Assembly (NCBI RefSeq): GCF_009696065.1
Contig: NZ_VUMS01000016.1
Span: forward strand, 21,759-85,758
DNA: 64,000 nt
Direction: 5' to 3'
Source: Oliverpabstia intestinalis
GTDB taxonomy: Bacteria; Bacillota; Clostridia; Lachnospirales; Lachnospiraceae
Shown: one piece after another, positions 1 to 9,342 of the stretch
Position numbering within the stretch: position 1 is the first letter of the stretch
How the letters are laid out: each line of letters begins with the position of its first letter
Notes under the pieces: generated by a model
Seen by the model: the letters and a program-made list of their open reading frames with translations, nothing else
Databases searched by the model: none
What the model was told of the DNA's origin: nothing
Program-made: the position numbers and the translations under genes

Positions 1-1421
1 CTTTCTGCAGTCATGAAATCTGTAGTGGTTACCGCACGCAGTGCGATGGCGTAGTCGTATGTTCTTTCATCACCCATAACACCTACGGAACGCATATTGG
101 TCAGAGCTGCAAAGTACTGGTTTACTTCTTTGTCCAAGCCAGCTTTAGCGATTTCTTCGCGCCAGATGGCATCTGCGTCCTGTACCATCTGTACTTTTTC
201 TGCGGTTACATCGCCGATGATACGGATACCGAGCCCAGGACCAGGGAATGGCTGACGGAATACCAGGTAATCCGGAATGCCAAGTTCCAGACCGGCTTTT
301 CTTACTTCGTCTTTGAACAGGTCACGCAGAGGCTCGATGATTTCTTTGAAATCTACATGCTCCGGCAGACCACCTACGTTGTGATGAGATTTGATTACGG
401 TGGATTCTCCGCCAACACCACTTTCTACAACATCCGGATAGATAGTTCCCTGTACCAGGAAGTCCACAGCTCCGATTTTCTTTGCTTCTTCTTCAAATAC
501 ACGAATGAATTCCTCACCGATAATTTTTCTCTTTGCTTCCGGTTCTTCCACGCCTTTCAGTTTCTCATAGAAACGTTCCTGTGCGTTGACCCGGATAAAG
601 TTCAGGTTATAATTGCCGTCCGGACCGAAGACCGCCTCTACTTCATCGCCTTCGTTCTTTCTCAGAAGACCATGGTCTACGAATACACAGGTCAGCTGAT
701 CGCCAACTGCCTTGGATAACAGAACAGCTGCCACGGAAGAATCCACACCGCCGGACAGTGCACACAATACTTTACCGTCACCGACTTTTTCACGGATCGC
801 CTTGATAGACTCTTCTACGAAAGAATCCATCTTCCAGCTGCCGGCACAACCACATACGTTAAATACGAAATTTGCCAGCATCTGTTTTCCTTCTTTTGTA
901 TGAAGAACTTCCGGATGGAACTGAGTTGCATACAGTTTCTTTTCTACATTTTCCACTGCTGCTACCGGACAGTCCGGTGTATGAGCAATGATCTTGAATC
1001 CAGGTGCTGCCTGCTCGATATAATCGTTATGACTCATCCAGCAGATGGTCTTTTCGGATACATTTTCAAATAATGCAGAAGACTGATCTACGGTTACTTC
1101 GATCTTACCATATTCACGAACCGGCGCCTTGCATACTTTTCCGCCCAGCTGGTGCATCATCAGCTGAGAACCATAGCAGATACCGAGAACCGGGATACCC
1201 AGATCATAGATTTCTTTTGCATAAGAAGGAGAATCCTCCAGGTATACACTGTTGGGACCGCCGGTGAAAATAATTCCCTTCGGCTCCATAGCTTTGATTT
1301 TTTCCAAATCGGTTTTGTAAGAATAAATTTCACAGTATACATTACACTCACGTACGCGTCGCGCAATTAACTGATTGTACTGTCCACCAAAATCGAGTAC
1401 GATTACGGTTTCTCTCTTCAT
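1..1421 (-). CDS. guaA: GMP synthase (glutamine-hydrolysing), C-terminus beyond window
   Basis: Converts XMP to GMP using glutamine, the last step of guanine nucleotide synthesis in the cytosol. Reading from the ATG at 1421, the N-terminal class I glutamine amidotransferase domain shows [17 protein letters not shown], the nucleophile-elbow GICYGSQLM and the FHPEV histidine. It is followed by the ATP-pyrophosphatase P-loop [10 protein letters not shown] and then the dimerisation domain ([13 protein letters not shown]). About 473 codons are inside the window; family members have about 510 to 525, so roughly 40 C-terminal residues are missing. An AGGAGG site sits about 7 bases before the ATG. 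It is apparently the last gene read leftwards after cca. I am confident of the assignment. Confidence 0.97.
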   Translation of the reverse strand, partial: MKRETVIVLDFGGQYNQLIARRVRECNVYCEIYSYKTDLEKIKAMEPKGIIFTGGPNSVYLEDSPSYAKEIYDLGIPVLGICYGSQLMMHQLGGKVCKAPVREYGKIEVTVDQSSALFENVSEKTICWMSHNDYIEQAAPGFKIIAHTPDCPVAAVENVEKKLYATQFHPEVLHTKEGKQMLANFVFNVCGCAGSWKMDSFVEESIKAIREKVGDGKVLCALSGGVDSSVAAVLLSKAVGDQLTCVFVDHGLLRKNEGDEVEAVFGPDGNYNLNFIRVNAQERFYEKLKGVEEPEAKRKIIGEEFIRVFEEEAKKIGAVDFLVQGTIYPDVVESGVGGESTVIKSHHNVGGLPEHVDFKEIIEPLRDLFKDEVRKAGLELGIPDYLVFRQPFPGPGLGIRIIGDVTAEKVQMVQDADAIWREEIAKAGLDKEVNQYFAALTNMRSVGVMGDERTYDYAIALRAVTTTDFMTAE

Positions 1422-1512
1422 GAACGTCTCCTCCTGATTTTCTGATATCCATTGTTTCTGCCCGGTTTTCGCCGAAGCTTTATATTTCTCTTTATTTCTA
1501 AAGTACCCTATA

Positions 1513-2877
1513 TTATAAAGTACCCTCTGCCTTTTGACAAGTCCCATGTTCTTTCCACCAGGCAAGCAATTTTTCTTTCTCATTCATCTCTGGCTGATCC
1601 AGTACCATCTCCAGTAGTTCCTGAAGCACAGCTCCCATCTGCGGTCCCGGTTTCATTCCGGTCGCTATCAGATCCCTGCCGGTCACTGCCAGTGTTTTCA
1701 GCGACACGCACTGGTGTTTTTCCATGATCTCATGGTAAAGCTTTTCCACAGCTTTGATCCGCTCCAGCTTCTCTTCTCTGAGATACATACTCTGTGCAAG
1801 GTTATCTGCCCGCTGCACCTTCAAAAACAGCGGAAACAGATCTTCTCCTACTTTATAGATTGCCCGCCGGACTGCTTTCTCTTCCGGGGCCGGACGATAA
1901 TCGTGCCAGTAGATCAGACGAGTCACCTGTGCGATGGTATCGTTATCAAACTTCAGTCGTCGAAGAATCTTTTTCGCGATTTCTTTTCCCTCCGGTCCAT
2001 GTCCTTTAAAATGATCCACACCGTTCGCATCAGTCGTCCGCATATTCGCTTTTCCGATATCGTGAAGCAGCATGGTCAGTCGCAGAATCCGGTCTTTTTC
2101 TGTCAGGCTAAGTGCTTTTAACGTATGCTCACCCACATTGTACATATGATGTGGCGTATTTTGTTGTGTTTCCATAATTGCATCAAACTCCGGCATGATG
2201 ATCCGTGTAATTCCAAGATCATACACACTTCTCCACATCTGCGGCCGATCCGACATCAATAGTTTCACTGTCTCTGTCTGGATCCGCTCCGCACTGATCT
2301 TTGAAAGCGTCGGTGCCAGTTCCACAATTGCCTTTTTGGTATTTTCTTCAATCTCAAATCCAAGCTGCGCTGCAAACCGTACCGCCCGAAGGATCCTCAG
2401 TGCATCCTCACCGAACCGCTGCCACGGATCTCCCACACAGCGGATGATCTTTCTTTGCAGATCATTCATCCCGCCAAATTCATCAATCAGCCCACGATCT
2501 TTGCTGTAAGCCATGGCATTGATCGTAAAATCACGGCGTTTCAGATCTTCCGTCAGATTTGAGGTAAACTGTACCTCTTTCGGATGCCTGCCATCTTCAT
2601 ATTCCCCGTCAATCCGGTACGTGGTCACTTCATAGCCGACACCATGTACCATGACCGTCACGGTTCCATGCTGCAGACCGGTGTCCACGGTTTTGGAAAA
2701 TAGTTCTTTCACCTGATAAGGAGTGGCAGATGTGGTTATGTCCCAGTCATCCGGCGTTCTGTTCAACACCGAATCCCGGACACAGCCACCCACTGCAAAT
2801 CCCTCATACCCATGTGCCTGAAGCACATCAATAATCATGTTTACTGCTGCCGGTAACTGTAACCGCATTCTATCCAC
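1513..2877 (-). CDS. cca: CCA tRNA nucleotidyltransferase
   Basis: Adds or repairs the 3'-terminal CCA of tRNAs from CTP and ATP. The 454-residue protein has the class II nucleotidyltransferase head with [10 protein letters not shown] and the DWDIT metal-binding acidic pair near residues 31-46. The basic [11 protein letters not shown] motif lies near residues 114-124, followed by the tRNA-binding region and an HD-type domain (MLLHDIGK, near residue 270). The added HD domain is common in clostridial CCA enzymes and suggests phosphohydrolase activity on 2',3'-ends. Both tRNAs seen in this window lack an encoded CCA, so the addition activity would be needed. An AGGAGTGGA site precedes the ATG. 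It lies between proS and guaA on the same strand. Confidence 0.93.
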   Translation of the reverse strand: MDRMRLQLPAAVNMIIDVLQAHGYEGFAVGGCVRDSVLNRTPDDWDITTSATPYQVKELFSKTVDTGLQHGTVTVMVHGVGYEVTTYRIDGEYEDGRHPKEVQFTSNLTEDLKRRDFTINAMAYSKDRGLIDEFGGMNDLQRKIIRCVGDPWQRFGEDALRILRAVRFAAQLGFEIEENTKKAIVELAPTLSKISAERIQTETVKLLMSDRPQMWRSVYDLGITRIIMPEFDAIMETQQNTPHHMYNVGEHTLKALSLTEKDRILRLTMLLHDIGKANMRTTDANGVDHFKGHGPEGKEIAKKILRRLKFDNDTIAQVTRLIYWHDYRPAPEEKAVRRAIYKVGEDLFPLFLKVQRADNLAQSMYLREEKLERIKAVEKLYHEIMEKHQCVSLKTLAVTGRDLIATGMKPGPQMGAVLQELLEMVLDQPEMNEKEKLLAWWKEHGTCQKAEGTL

Positions 2878-2956
2878 TCCTTTTCTGTTTCATGCTATTC
2901 GTTCTGAACACCGATAACAGCCGAATGCCTTTATTGATGTTCCCACACTTTTTCTT

Positions 2957-4396
2957 TTAGTATGCTTTGCCCCAGTATACCATCTTTGTCGCCGGTTTTC
3001 CACAGCATACACAGGTATCTGCCAGATGTTCCTGGTTGAATGGGATACAACGGGAAGTTGCTGCTGTATCTTCTTTGATCTTATCCTCACATGCCTGATC
3101 GCCACACCACATAGCTTTAATAAAGCCAGGTTTTTCATTGATGGTCTTTACAAATTCTTCGTAGGTGGTTGCTGTATAGGTATGTGCATCTCTGTGTGTT
3201 CTTGCTCTCTCCAGCATATCATTCTGGATAGTGTTCAGGATCTCTGTTACTTTCTCAGCCAGTTCCGGTAATGCGACAACAATCTTTTCACCGGTATCTC
3301 TTCTTGCAACGACTGCCTGATTTGCCTCGATGTCCTTTGGTCCACACTCGATACGAACCGGAATACCACGCATCTCCTGCTCTGCAAATTTGAATCCCGG
3401 ACTCTTGTCGGTAGCATCTGTTTTCACACGAATACCTGCCGCCTTCAGTGCAGCTTCCAGTTCAGCGGCTTTCTCCAGAACGCCTTCTTTTCTCTGCTGG
3501 ATCGGGATGATCACTGCCTGTACCGGTGCGATTCTCGGCGGCAGTTTCAAACCGCTATCATCACCATGTACCATGATCAGTGCTCCGATCATACGGGTTG
3601 TCATACCCCAGGATGTCTGATGTACATACTGTAATTTATTTTCTTTGTCTGTGTACTGAATGCCGAATGCCTTTGCGAATCCATCTCCGAAGTTATGACT
3701 GGTACCGGACTGCAGGGCTTTTCCGTCATGCATCAGAGATTCGATGGTGTAAGTAGCTTCCGCACCTGCAAATTTTTCTTTGTCTGTCTTTCTTCCTTTG
3801 ATAACCGGGATTGCCAGTACCTGTTCGCAGAAATCTGCATACAGGTTCAACATCTGGATGGTTCTCTCTTCTGCTTCCTCAGCAGTTGCATGTGCGGTAT
3901 GTCCTTCCTGCCACAGGAATTCTCTGGAACGCAGGAATGGACGGGTTGTCTTTTCCCAACGCATAACAGAACACCACTGATTATATACTTTCGGCAGATC
4001 TCTGTGAGACTGGATCTCTTTTGCATAAAAATCACAGAACAGAGTCTCAGAAGTCGGGCGGATGCAGAGACGTTCCTGCAGCGGTTCAAGTCCACCGTGT
4101 GTCACCCATGCAACTTCCGGTGCAAATCCTTCTACGTGATCTTTTTCTTTCTGCAGAAGGCTTTCCGGAATCAGCATTGGCATATACACATTTTCTACGC
4201 CTGTTTCTTTGAATCTTCGGTCAAGTTCATGCTGGATATTTTCCCAGATCGCATAACCCGCCGGTTTGATCGCCATACATCCTTTTACACTGGTGTAATC
4301 AATCAGATCTGCTTTTTTTACTACATCGGTATACCACTGTGCGAAATCCTCTTCCATGGAAGTGATCGCTTCTACCATTTTTTTGTCTTTTGCCAT
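2957..4396 (-). CDS. proS: Proline--tRNA ligase, short (eukaryote/archaeal-like) form
   Basis: Charges tRNA-Pro with proline. The 479-residue product has class II synthetase motif 2 and motif 3 sequences ([24 protein letters not shown] split across the core; [28 protein letters not shown]), an anticodon-binding domain and the C-terminal zinc-like cysteine cluster ([27 protein letters not shown]). It has no YbaK-type editing insertion, so it is the short ProS of about 480 residues. I start it at the ATG at 4396 because GGAGG lies 8 bases upstream. The open frame continues 59 codons further, but those codons run through the T-box terminator and antiterminator and are not protein. Expression is controlled by the T-box leader. 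Confidence 0.95.
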   Translation of the reverse strand: MAKDKKMVEAITSMEEDFAQWYTDVVKKADLIDYTSVKGCMAIKPAGYAIWENIQHELDRRFKETGVENVYMPMLIPESLLQKEKDHVEGFAPEVAWVTHGGLEPLQERLCIRPTSETLFCDFYAKEIQSHRDLPKVYNQWCSVMRWEKTTRPFLRSREFLWQEGHTAHATAEEAEERTIQMLNLYADFCEQVLAIPVIKGRKTDKEKFAGAEATYTIESLMHDGKALQSGTSHNFGDGFAKAFGIQYTDKENKLQYVHQTSWGMTTRMIGALIMVHGDDSGLKLPPRIAPVQAVIIPIQQRKEGVLEKAAELEAALKAAGIRVKTDATDKSPGFKFAEQEMRGIPVRIECGPKDIEANQAVVARRDTGEKIVVALPELAEKVTEILNTIQNDMLERARTHRDAHTYTATTYEEFVKTINEKPGFIKAMWCGDQACEDKIKEDTAATSRCIPFNQEHLADTCVCCGKPATKMVYWGKAY

Positions 4397-4515
4397 CTTT
4401 ATTTCCTCCATTTTTGTTCTCACGTACTCTCGGAATCTTTCTGTGCTTGATTTTGCGAGATGATTTTTTGTCAGTTGTATCCGAGAGTACATTTCTCTAT
4501 CTCCAGGGGATTCCA

Positions 4516-4765
4516 GATCAAAATAAGCACCTGATCCCCAAAAAGGGACCAGATGCTTATCCGGCGGTACCACCCTAATTAACAGCCCGAAGACTGCTCA
4601 CTTTCTTTCACTCTTTTTTAACGCCAAAGTCGCGGTCTGCTTACTCACAGACAGCTCCGGGGTCGGTTCCACACACTCCGCACAGAAATCTTCCACCTCT
4701 GATTTCCTCTCTGTTGATTGTCACCTGTGTACTATTCCCTTCATCGCCTTTTTTATTTTATTGCT
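4516..4765 (-). promoter_or_regulatory. T-box leader controlling proS
   Basis: The minus-strand RNA carries the conserved T-box sequence AGGGTGGTACCGCCGG (4561-4576). Directly after it is a strong terminator hairpin (4523-4560, arms ATAAGCA.CTGGTCCC and GGGGATCAGGTGCTTAT) with a U-rich tail. This is the standard uncharged-tRNA antitermination design. Upstream sequence contains the paired arms expected of stem I. Proline-type CCC/CCG triplets occur around 4660-4672, but I could not fix the specifier codon by eye. Confidence 0.9.
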
Positions 4766-4771
4766 GATAGG

Positions 4772-4800
4772 ATTTTATCGGAAACTCCCTGATTTGTCAA
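4772..4800 (-). promoter_or_regulatory. Promoter of the proS T-box transcript
   Basis: On the minus strand, TTGACA (4795-4800) is followed after exactly 17 bases by TAAAAT (4772-4777). The -35 is a perfect match and the -10 has five of six bases. The predicted start near 4765 gives a leader of about 370 nt before the proS ATG, fitting a T-box. Confidence 0.8.
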
Positions 4801-4822
4801 GGGGTTGCTATCCGACTCTCTC

Positions 4823-5452
4823 TTATTTTGTTCCGAAGATTCTGTCTCCTGCATCGCCAAGACCCGGTACGATATAGCCGTGATCATTCAGATGATCATC
4901 CAGTGCACCGATATAGATATCCACATCCGGGTGTACTTCCTGCAGTTTCTTTACACCTTCCGGTGCTGCAATGATACACATGAAGCGGATATTTTTTACA
5001 CCTTTCTGTTTCAGCATGGTAATTGCTGCTTCTGCGGATCCACCGGTTGCCAGCATCGGATCAACAACGAAAATGTCACGCTCGGAACTGTCTGCCGGAA
5101 GTTTGCAGTAATATTCTACCGGTACCAGAGTTTCCGGATCACGGTACAGACCGATATGTCCTACTTTTGCAGCCGGAATCATTGCCAGCATACCTTCTAC
5201 CATTCCCAGGCCTGCACGGAGAATCGGTACTACAGCCAGTTTCTTTCCTGCCAGTTCTTTCGCAGTCATCTTTGTGATTGGGGTTTCAATTTCCACCTCT
5301 TCCAGCTTCAGATCTCTGGTCGCTTCGTAGCACATCAGCATCGCGATCTCACCGATCATCTCTCTGAATTCCTTGCTACTTGTCTCTGTTCTTCTGATAA
5401 TTCCGATTTTATGTTGAATCAACGGGTGATCCATAACTACTACTTTTGACAT
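4823..5452 (-). CDS. upp: Uracil phosphoribosyltransferase
   Basis: Makes UMP from uracil and PRPP in pyrimidine salvage. The 209-residue protein shows the family signatures [15 protein letters not shown] and the PRPP loop [15 protein letters not shown], ending in the uracil-binding region [18 protein letters not shown] choose the ATG at 5452, which has AAAGGAG seven bases upstream and gives the usual N-terminus [15 protein letters not shown]. The longer open frame adds 23 residues that do not resemble the family. It follows rpiB by about 115 bases on the same strand and precedes the proS T-box promoter. Confidence 0.96.
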   Translation of the reverse strand: MSKVVVMDHPLIQHKIGIIRRTETSSKEFREMIGEIAMLMCYEATRDLKLEEVEIETPITKMTAKELAGKKLAVVPILRAGLGMVEGMLAMIPAAKVGHIGLYRDPETLVPVEYYCKLPADSSERDIFVVDPMLATGGSAEAAITMLKQKGVKNIRFMCIIAAPEGVKKLQEVHPDVDIYIGALDDHLNDHGYIVPGLGDAGDRIFGTK

Positions 5453-5567
5453 TTGTTCTCCTTTCTGCCGTTTCCGACATAGCGCTCTTTTATCATTCTG
5501 TATCACAGTCGGGAATTTCATTCATAACTGTATCTGTTACCTTCTTTTTCATGTATTTTACTGCACT

Positions 5568-6011
5568 TTACTCTCCGTCTGTCGGCTCCTCGATCAGTTT
5601 GATTCTACGGATGTGACGTTCATCGTTGGAAAATGGAGTATCCAGGAATGTCTCCACGATCTTAATGGCAAGTCCCGGTCCTACAACTCTTCCACCCAGT
5701 GCCAGTACATTGGCATCGTTGTGTTCTCTGGTTGCCTGTGCACAGAAACAATCGGTACATAATGCAGCACGGATTCCAGGTACTTTGTTGGCTGCGATAG
5801 AGATACCGATTCCAGTTCCGCAGATCAGGATTCCTCTCTCACATTCTCCCTTAACGATGGCATGAGCCACTTTTCTTGCATAGATTGGATAGTCTACGGA
5901 ATCTGTGCTGTCGCATCCATAATCCCGGTACTCCAGTCCTCTGCTGTCCAGGTATGCCTCAATCTCCTTCTTCAGTCCATATCCGCCATGGTCACAACCA
6001 ATTGCTATCAT
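5568..6011 (-). CDS. rpiB: Ribose 5-phosphate isomerase B
   Basis: Interconverts ribose 5-phosphate and ribulose 5-phosphate in the pentose phosphate pathway (some family members act on allose or galactose phosphates). The 147-residue protein has the RpiB/LacAB fold signatures: MIAIGCDHGGYGLK at the N-terminus, the active-site Cys-containing stretch ERGILICGTGIGISIAANK, and EHNDANVLALGGR. The ATG at 6011 is one base from the stop of the upstream phosphatase-like gene, so the two are translationally linked. The order sua5, ywlE-like, rpiB matches the ywlC-ywlE-ywlF order known from Bacillus subtilis. Confidence 0.94.
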   Translation of the reverse strand: MIAIGCDHGGYGLKKEIEAYLDSRGLEYRDYGCDSTDSVDYPIYARKVAHAIVKGECERGILICGTGIGISIAANKVPGIRAALCTDCFCAQATREHNDANVLALGGRVVGPGLAIKIVETFLDTPFSNDERHIRRIKLIEEPTDGE

Positions 6012-6012
6012 G

Positions 6013-6474
6013 TTACAGTTCCTCCTCTTCGTTTAACCTTGTTACCAGTTTTCTCATCAATAATTCCAGTTCCGTATAGCACTGACTGTATACAGTCAGT
6101 GGCTGACCGTGCAGGGACGGTATATCTCCGCTCTCCCCCACGTATTCTTTTACTGTATAGACATGGGGCGCATTCTCATACGTTTCCCAGATCTGCGATT
6201 TTTGTTTGTCCTCCATCGTCAGGATCAGAACATCATTGTTGATATCTTCCTGCTCTAACTGCATGGCAATATGACTTGGCTGCGGGTAACCGTTGCTGGT
6301 CAGTACTGCCTCCGCTTTCGGATTCAACGGTTCCGGAAATAATACCACCATCCCTCTGGACTCAATCGTCAACGGATTGGTAAGAAATTTTCTTTTCAGG
6401 ATCATCTCTGCCATCGGCGCCCTGCAATTATCATTGGTATCTACAAAAATCAGTTTTTTATACCGTATTACCAT
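6013..6474 (-). CDS. YwlE-type low-molecular-weight phosphatase homologue lacking catalytic residues
   Basis: The 153-residue protein aligns with low-molecular-weight protein tyrosine/arginine phosphatases over its whole length and ends with the YTELELLMRKL helix expected for the family. The P-loop should read C-x4-C-R-[ST]-P-M-A-E. Here it reads D-T-N-D-N-C-R-A-P-M-A-E, so the nucleophilic cysteine is aspartate (residue 12). The later DPY/DPF general-acid motif is also changed: GDIPSLHG replaces the usual xxPDPxxG. The frame is intact and the gene keeps the ywlC-ywlE-ywlF neighbourhood, so I read it as a retained pseudo-enzyme or an enzyme of altered chemistry. YwlE in Bacillus removes phosphate from arginine on proteins; that activity should not be assumed here. 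Confidence 0.8.
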   Translation of the reverse strand: MVIRYKKLIFVDTNDNCRAPMAEMILKRKFLTNPLTIESRGMVVLFPEPLNPKAEAVLTSNGYPQPSHIAMQLEQEDINNDVLILTMEDKQKSQIWETYENAPHVYTVKEYVGESGDIPSLHGQPLTVYSQCYTELELLMRKLVTRLNEEEEL

Positions 6475-6483
6475 AGTTCATCC

Positions 6484-7533
6484 TCAAACCTGAATCTTTT
6501 TCTGACCTGCAGCCTTCATCAGACGGTTCATAATCGCCTGTCCCATCTGGGGCGTATCAAAAGCTTCTGAATAAATATAAGTCACTCCACAGTCGTCAAA
6601 TTCCCGCAGTACAGCAAACAGATGTCTCGCAATGCTCTCTTCATCTGCCCTTGTTCCGATGCACTTTACAATTCCTTCCGGATAAGCCTTTATACTCTCC
6701 TCTGTAGCAATCACGCCCACCTTCTCTCCTGCTCTGATCTTTTCTTCCACCAGCGCACAGATTTTCTCCTGTACAGCTTTCGGTGATCCTTCCACCACGG
6801 TCAAATCCGCTTTCGGTGCATAGTGGCGGTATTTCATTCCGGGAGCTTTCGGTTTGACTTTACTGTCTGCCTGGATCAATCCCCGATCCATCTGCACCTG
6901 ACCGATCACACGTCTTACCATCTCCTGATTAATATATCCCGGACGCAGAATCGTCGGAATCTCTTCCGTAAAATCCACAATTGTTGATTCCAGACCGATC
7001 CCCACGGATCCGCCATCCAGAATCATATCAATCTTCCCATCCAGATCCTCTTCCACATGGGAAGCCATCGTTGGACTCGGGCGACCCGATGTATTGGCAC
7101 TTGGTGCCGCAACATAGCCTCCCCCTGCCCGGATCAGTGCCTGTGCCAGCGGATGATCCGGCATACGCACTGCCACAGTATCCATTCCACCGGTCGTCTC
7201 ATAAGGCACAATATCGCTTTTCTGAAAAATCATTGTCAATGGTCCCGGCCAGTAAACTGATGCCAGTCTTTTTGCACTCTCCGGCACCTCTTTTACAATT
7301 TTCTCCAGATCTTCCATATCTGCAATATGAATGATCAGTGGATTATCGGAAGGCCGACCTTTCGCCCGATAGATTTTAGCAGATGCCTGCGGATCCAGTC
7401 CGTTTCCTCCAAGTCCATATACCGTCTCTGTGGGGAATGCTACCAGACCGCCCTGTCTCAGAATCTCTCCGGCTTCCCGGATACCTTCCATATCTAATTC
7501 CTGGGGATTCATGCGAATCACTTTTGTTTTCAT
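6484..7533 (-). CDS. sua5: L-threonylcarbamoyladenylate synthase (Sua5 family)
   Basis: Makes threonylcarbamoyl-AMP from threonine, bicarbonate and ATP, the first step of the t6A37 tRNA modification. The 349-residue length indicates the two-domain Sua5 form. Residues 20-205 are the YrdC domain, with LVAFPTETVYGLGGN, KGRPSDNPLIIHI and SANTSGRPSPT. A linker with the conserved PGMKYRHYAP motif follows, then the C-terminal Rossmann-like Sua5 domain. It is the first gene of the sua5, phosphatase-like, rpiB set, nine bases from the next gene. Its ATG is at 7533. Confidence 0.95.
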   Translation of the reverse strand: MKTKVIRMNPQELDMEGIREAGEILRQGGLVAFPTETVYGLGGNGLDPQASAKIYRAKGRPSDNPLIIHIADMEDLEKIVKEVPESAKRLASVYWPGPLTMIFQKSDIVPYETTGGMDTVAVRMPDHPLAQALIRAGGGYVAAPSANTSGRPSPTMASHVEEDLDGKIDMILDGGSVGIGLESTIVDFTEEIPTILRPGYINQEMVRRVIGQVQMDRGLIQADSKVKPKAPGMKYRHYAPKADLTVVEGSPKAVQEKICALVEEKIRAGEKVGVIATEESIKAYPEGIVKCIGTRADEESIARHLFAVLREFDDCGVTYIYSEAFDTPQMGQAIMNRLMKAAGQKKIQV

Positions 7534-7643
7534 TTTCTTTCACCTTATTTCTTCACATCTGATAACAGTATACTAGAGTAACGTGCGATGGGCAAGTGTA
7601 AATTTATCACAAGACTTCTCAGGCTCCTGTGATTTTTTTATTT

Positions 7644-8345
7644 TCACTTTTTCTCTGCCAGGCTGCTCAGATATTCCAAGGTACCACTGCAGATTGCTTT
7701 TGCCACCTTGCTCTGATATTTTTCATCCGTCAGCAATAAGGCTTCCTGATTATTACTTAAAAAACCGCATTCTACAATCACCAGTGTTGCCTCTGTCTTT
7801 TTCAGCATATAATAAGTCCTGTTCCCTTTGGCCTGTCTGTGATTTTCCTTATCCAGCACTTCCACCAAATGTTTCTGTAATATCTCTGCCAGCTTTTTTC
7901 CTTCTGAAGAATCCTCATAATAAAAGACCTGTGCCCCATGAATTGCTTCTTCCGGGTAGCTGTTTTGATGAATACTTAATACACAGTCCGGCTGGATCTT
8001 CCGAACCATCTCACAACGTCTTTTCAGATCCTGTACTTTACTGTTTCCTCCGTCTCCTTCCGAAAGATCTACATCATTTTCTCTCGTCATATAGACCTTT
8101 ACCCCGTTTTTTTCCAGTTGCTTTTTCAGCCGTTTTGCAATCTGCAGATTAATATCTTTTTCCTTTTCCTGATGAATCCCTATTTTCCCCGGATCACTGC
8201 CCCCGTGACCACTGTCTATCAATACCACACCATTCCCCGCTCCGGCATCTGCCCCTGTAAGTCTTGCTCCCGTCCTTGCCAGCCAGAACACACCGGTCAG
8301 AAGTAGCACCGTCATTCCCAGTTCCCATATTTTCTTTTTCATCAT
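7644..8345 (-). CDS. N-acetylmuramoyl-L-alanine amidase, CwlD type
   Basis: Predicted zinc amidase (Amidase_3) that cleaves the stem peptide from muramic acid. In spore formers the CwlD member prepares muramic lactam in cortex peptidoglycan, but nothing local proves a sporulation role. The 233-residue protein starts with a basic segment and one hydrophobic helix (residues 9-24), so it is exported or membrane-anchored. The zinc site is seen in DSGHGGSDPG and SIHQNSY, with the catalytic glutamate in VIVECGFLSN. The ATG at 8345 lies directly behind a terminator hairpin. Its only apparent ribosome site, GGGAG (8351-8355), is inside the 3' arm of that hairpin. Confidence 0.88.
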   Translation of the reverse strand: MMKKKIWELGMTVLLLTGVFWLARTGARLTGADAGAGNGVVLIDSGHGGSDPGKIGIHQEKEKDINLQIAKRLKKQLEKNGVKVYMTRENDVDLSEGDGGNSKVQDLKRRCEMVRKIQPDCVLSIHQNSYPEEAIHGAQVFYYEDSSEGKKLAEILQKHLVEVLDKENHRQAKGNRTYYMLKKTEATLVIVECGFLSNNQEALLLTDEKYQSKVAKAICSGTLEYLSSLAEKK

Positions 8346-8388
8346 AAAAACTCCCGGAGCATATTTATTAAAATATATGCCCGGGAGT
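8346..8388 (-). terminator. Terminator after the DivIVA-like gene, overlapping the ribosome site of the amidase
   Basis: Inverted arms (ACTCCCGG-type, 8350-8364 and 8375-8388) form a strong hairpin. On the minus strand it ends in five U residues immediately before the amidase ATG. The GGGAG ribosome site is part of the stem, so transcripts that read through would have an occluded start. Confidence 0.8.
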
Positions 8389-8409
8389 CTGGTTCAAGTC
8401 CTGTGTTTT

Positions 8410-9300
8410 TCATTCTTCATCCTGACGGTTCATCATCTGTTTCATCTCTTCCTCGGAAAAATCTTCCTCTTCCTCGTCGAGATCTTCTTCATACTCCGAC
8501 TCCCCTGTCTGCAGATTATTCTGTGCAGCAACTGTACTTTCGTCTTCTTTTTTTCTGGATGCCTCTTCATCTTCCAGCTCTCGCATGGTTTCCGGCATCG
8601 CACTGACAATCTTATGTACTTCTTTATAAGAAGCCATAAAACGAATCTGTGCCTGGTTGATCAGTTCTACAATTTCATTCATCTCATCCTGTACAGCAAT
8701 GTATTTTCGTTTTCCATCAGCCAGTTTCGCATCCACTTCTGCCTGTACGGCTGCCAGGCATTTCTCTGCTTCTTTCTTCGCTTCGTCCATCAGTTCATCT
8801 CTCGTAGCAATGGCCTCTGACACAATCTGATCTGCTGCTTTTCTTGCATTCTGTGTTGTAGTCTCTGCCTGCTGATCTGCATCGTTGAGTACCTGTTCTG
8901 CTTTTTCATTTGCTTCTCTGATAATCTTTTCCGCTTTCTCCTCAGATTCCAGCACCAGTCCACCGATCAGATCATAGCGGTCAATATATTTTTGATATTT
9001 TTCGCTGATCTCACGCTCCAGTTTTTCTTTCTGTTTCTGTTTTTCCTGAATTCGTTCTTCCAGATGAGCGATTTCTTCTTTATGTGCTTCTTTTTGTTTC
9101 TGCAGTGCTGCTACTTTTTCACTGTCCTTTTTCGCAAGCTGTTTTTTCAGTTCCTGAATCTGCTTTGCCTGTTCCTTTTTTTCTTTAATCAGTTTGCTTT
9201 TTTCCGCATATGCTGCGTCCTTCATCTCGCGAACCTGATTCAATACATCATCTTTATCAAAACCACCCATCAACGTCGTTTTAAATCTTTCTTCTGCCAT
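8410..9300 (-). CDS. DivIVA-like coiled-coil protein
   Basis: This 296-residue protein begins with RFKTTLMGGFDKDDVLNQV, similar to the DivIVA/GpsB N-terminal module that binds membrane or division proteins. Almost the whole of residues 25-235 is charged heptad sequence (Lys/Glu/Ala/Gln-rich), predicted as a long coiled coil. The C-terminal 60 residues are very acidic (EEDLDEEEEDFSEEE). A role in septum or pole organisation is inferred from this layout and from the adjacent wall hydrolases. It is much longer than DivIVA itself and lacks any enzymatic motif. An AAAGGG site precedes the ATG. Confidence 0.7.
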   Translation of the reverse strand: MAEERFKTTLMGGFDKDDVLNQVREMKDAAYAEKSKLIKEKKEQAKQIQELKKQLAKKDSEKVAALQKQKEAHKEEIAHLEERIQEKQKQKEKLEREISEKYQKYIDRYDLIGGLVLESEEKAEKIIREANEKAEQVLNDADQQAETTTQNARKAADQIVSEAIATRDELMDEAKKEAEKCLAAVQAEVDAKLADGKRKYIAVQDEMNEIVELINQAQIRFMASYKEVHKIVSAMPETMRELEDEEASRKKEDESTVAAQNNLQTGESEYEEDLDEEEEDFSEEEMKQMMNRQDEE

Positions 9301-9342
9301 CTCTTTTTGTCCCTTTCCCTTCTTGTCTATACTCCTTTTATT

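Noticed and set aside
4397..4573. 59-codon N-terminal extension of proS
   Set aside because: It is read through the T-box antiterminator and terminator. The ATG at 4396 has a proper GGAGG and gives the family-standard N-terminus.
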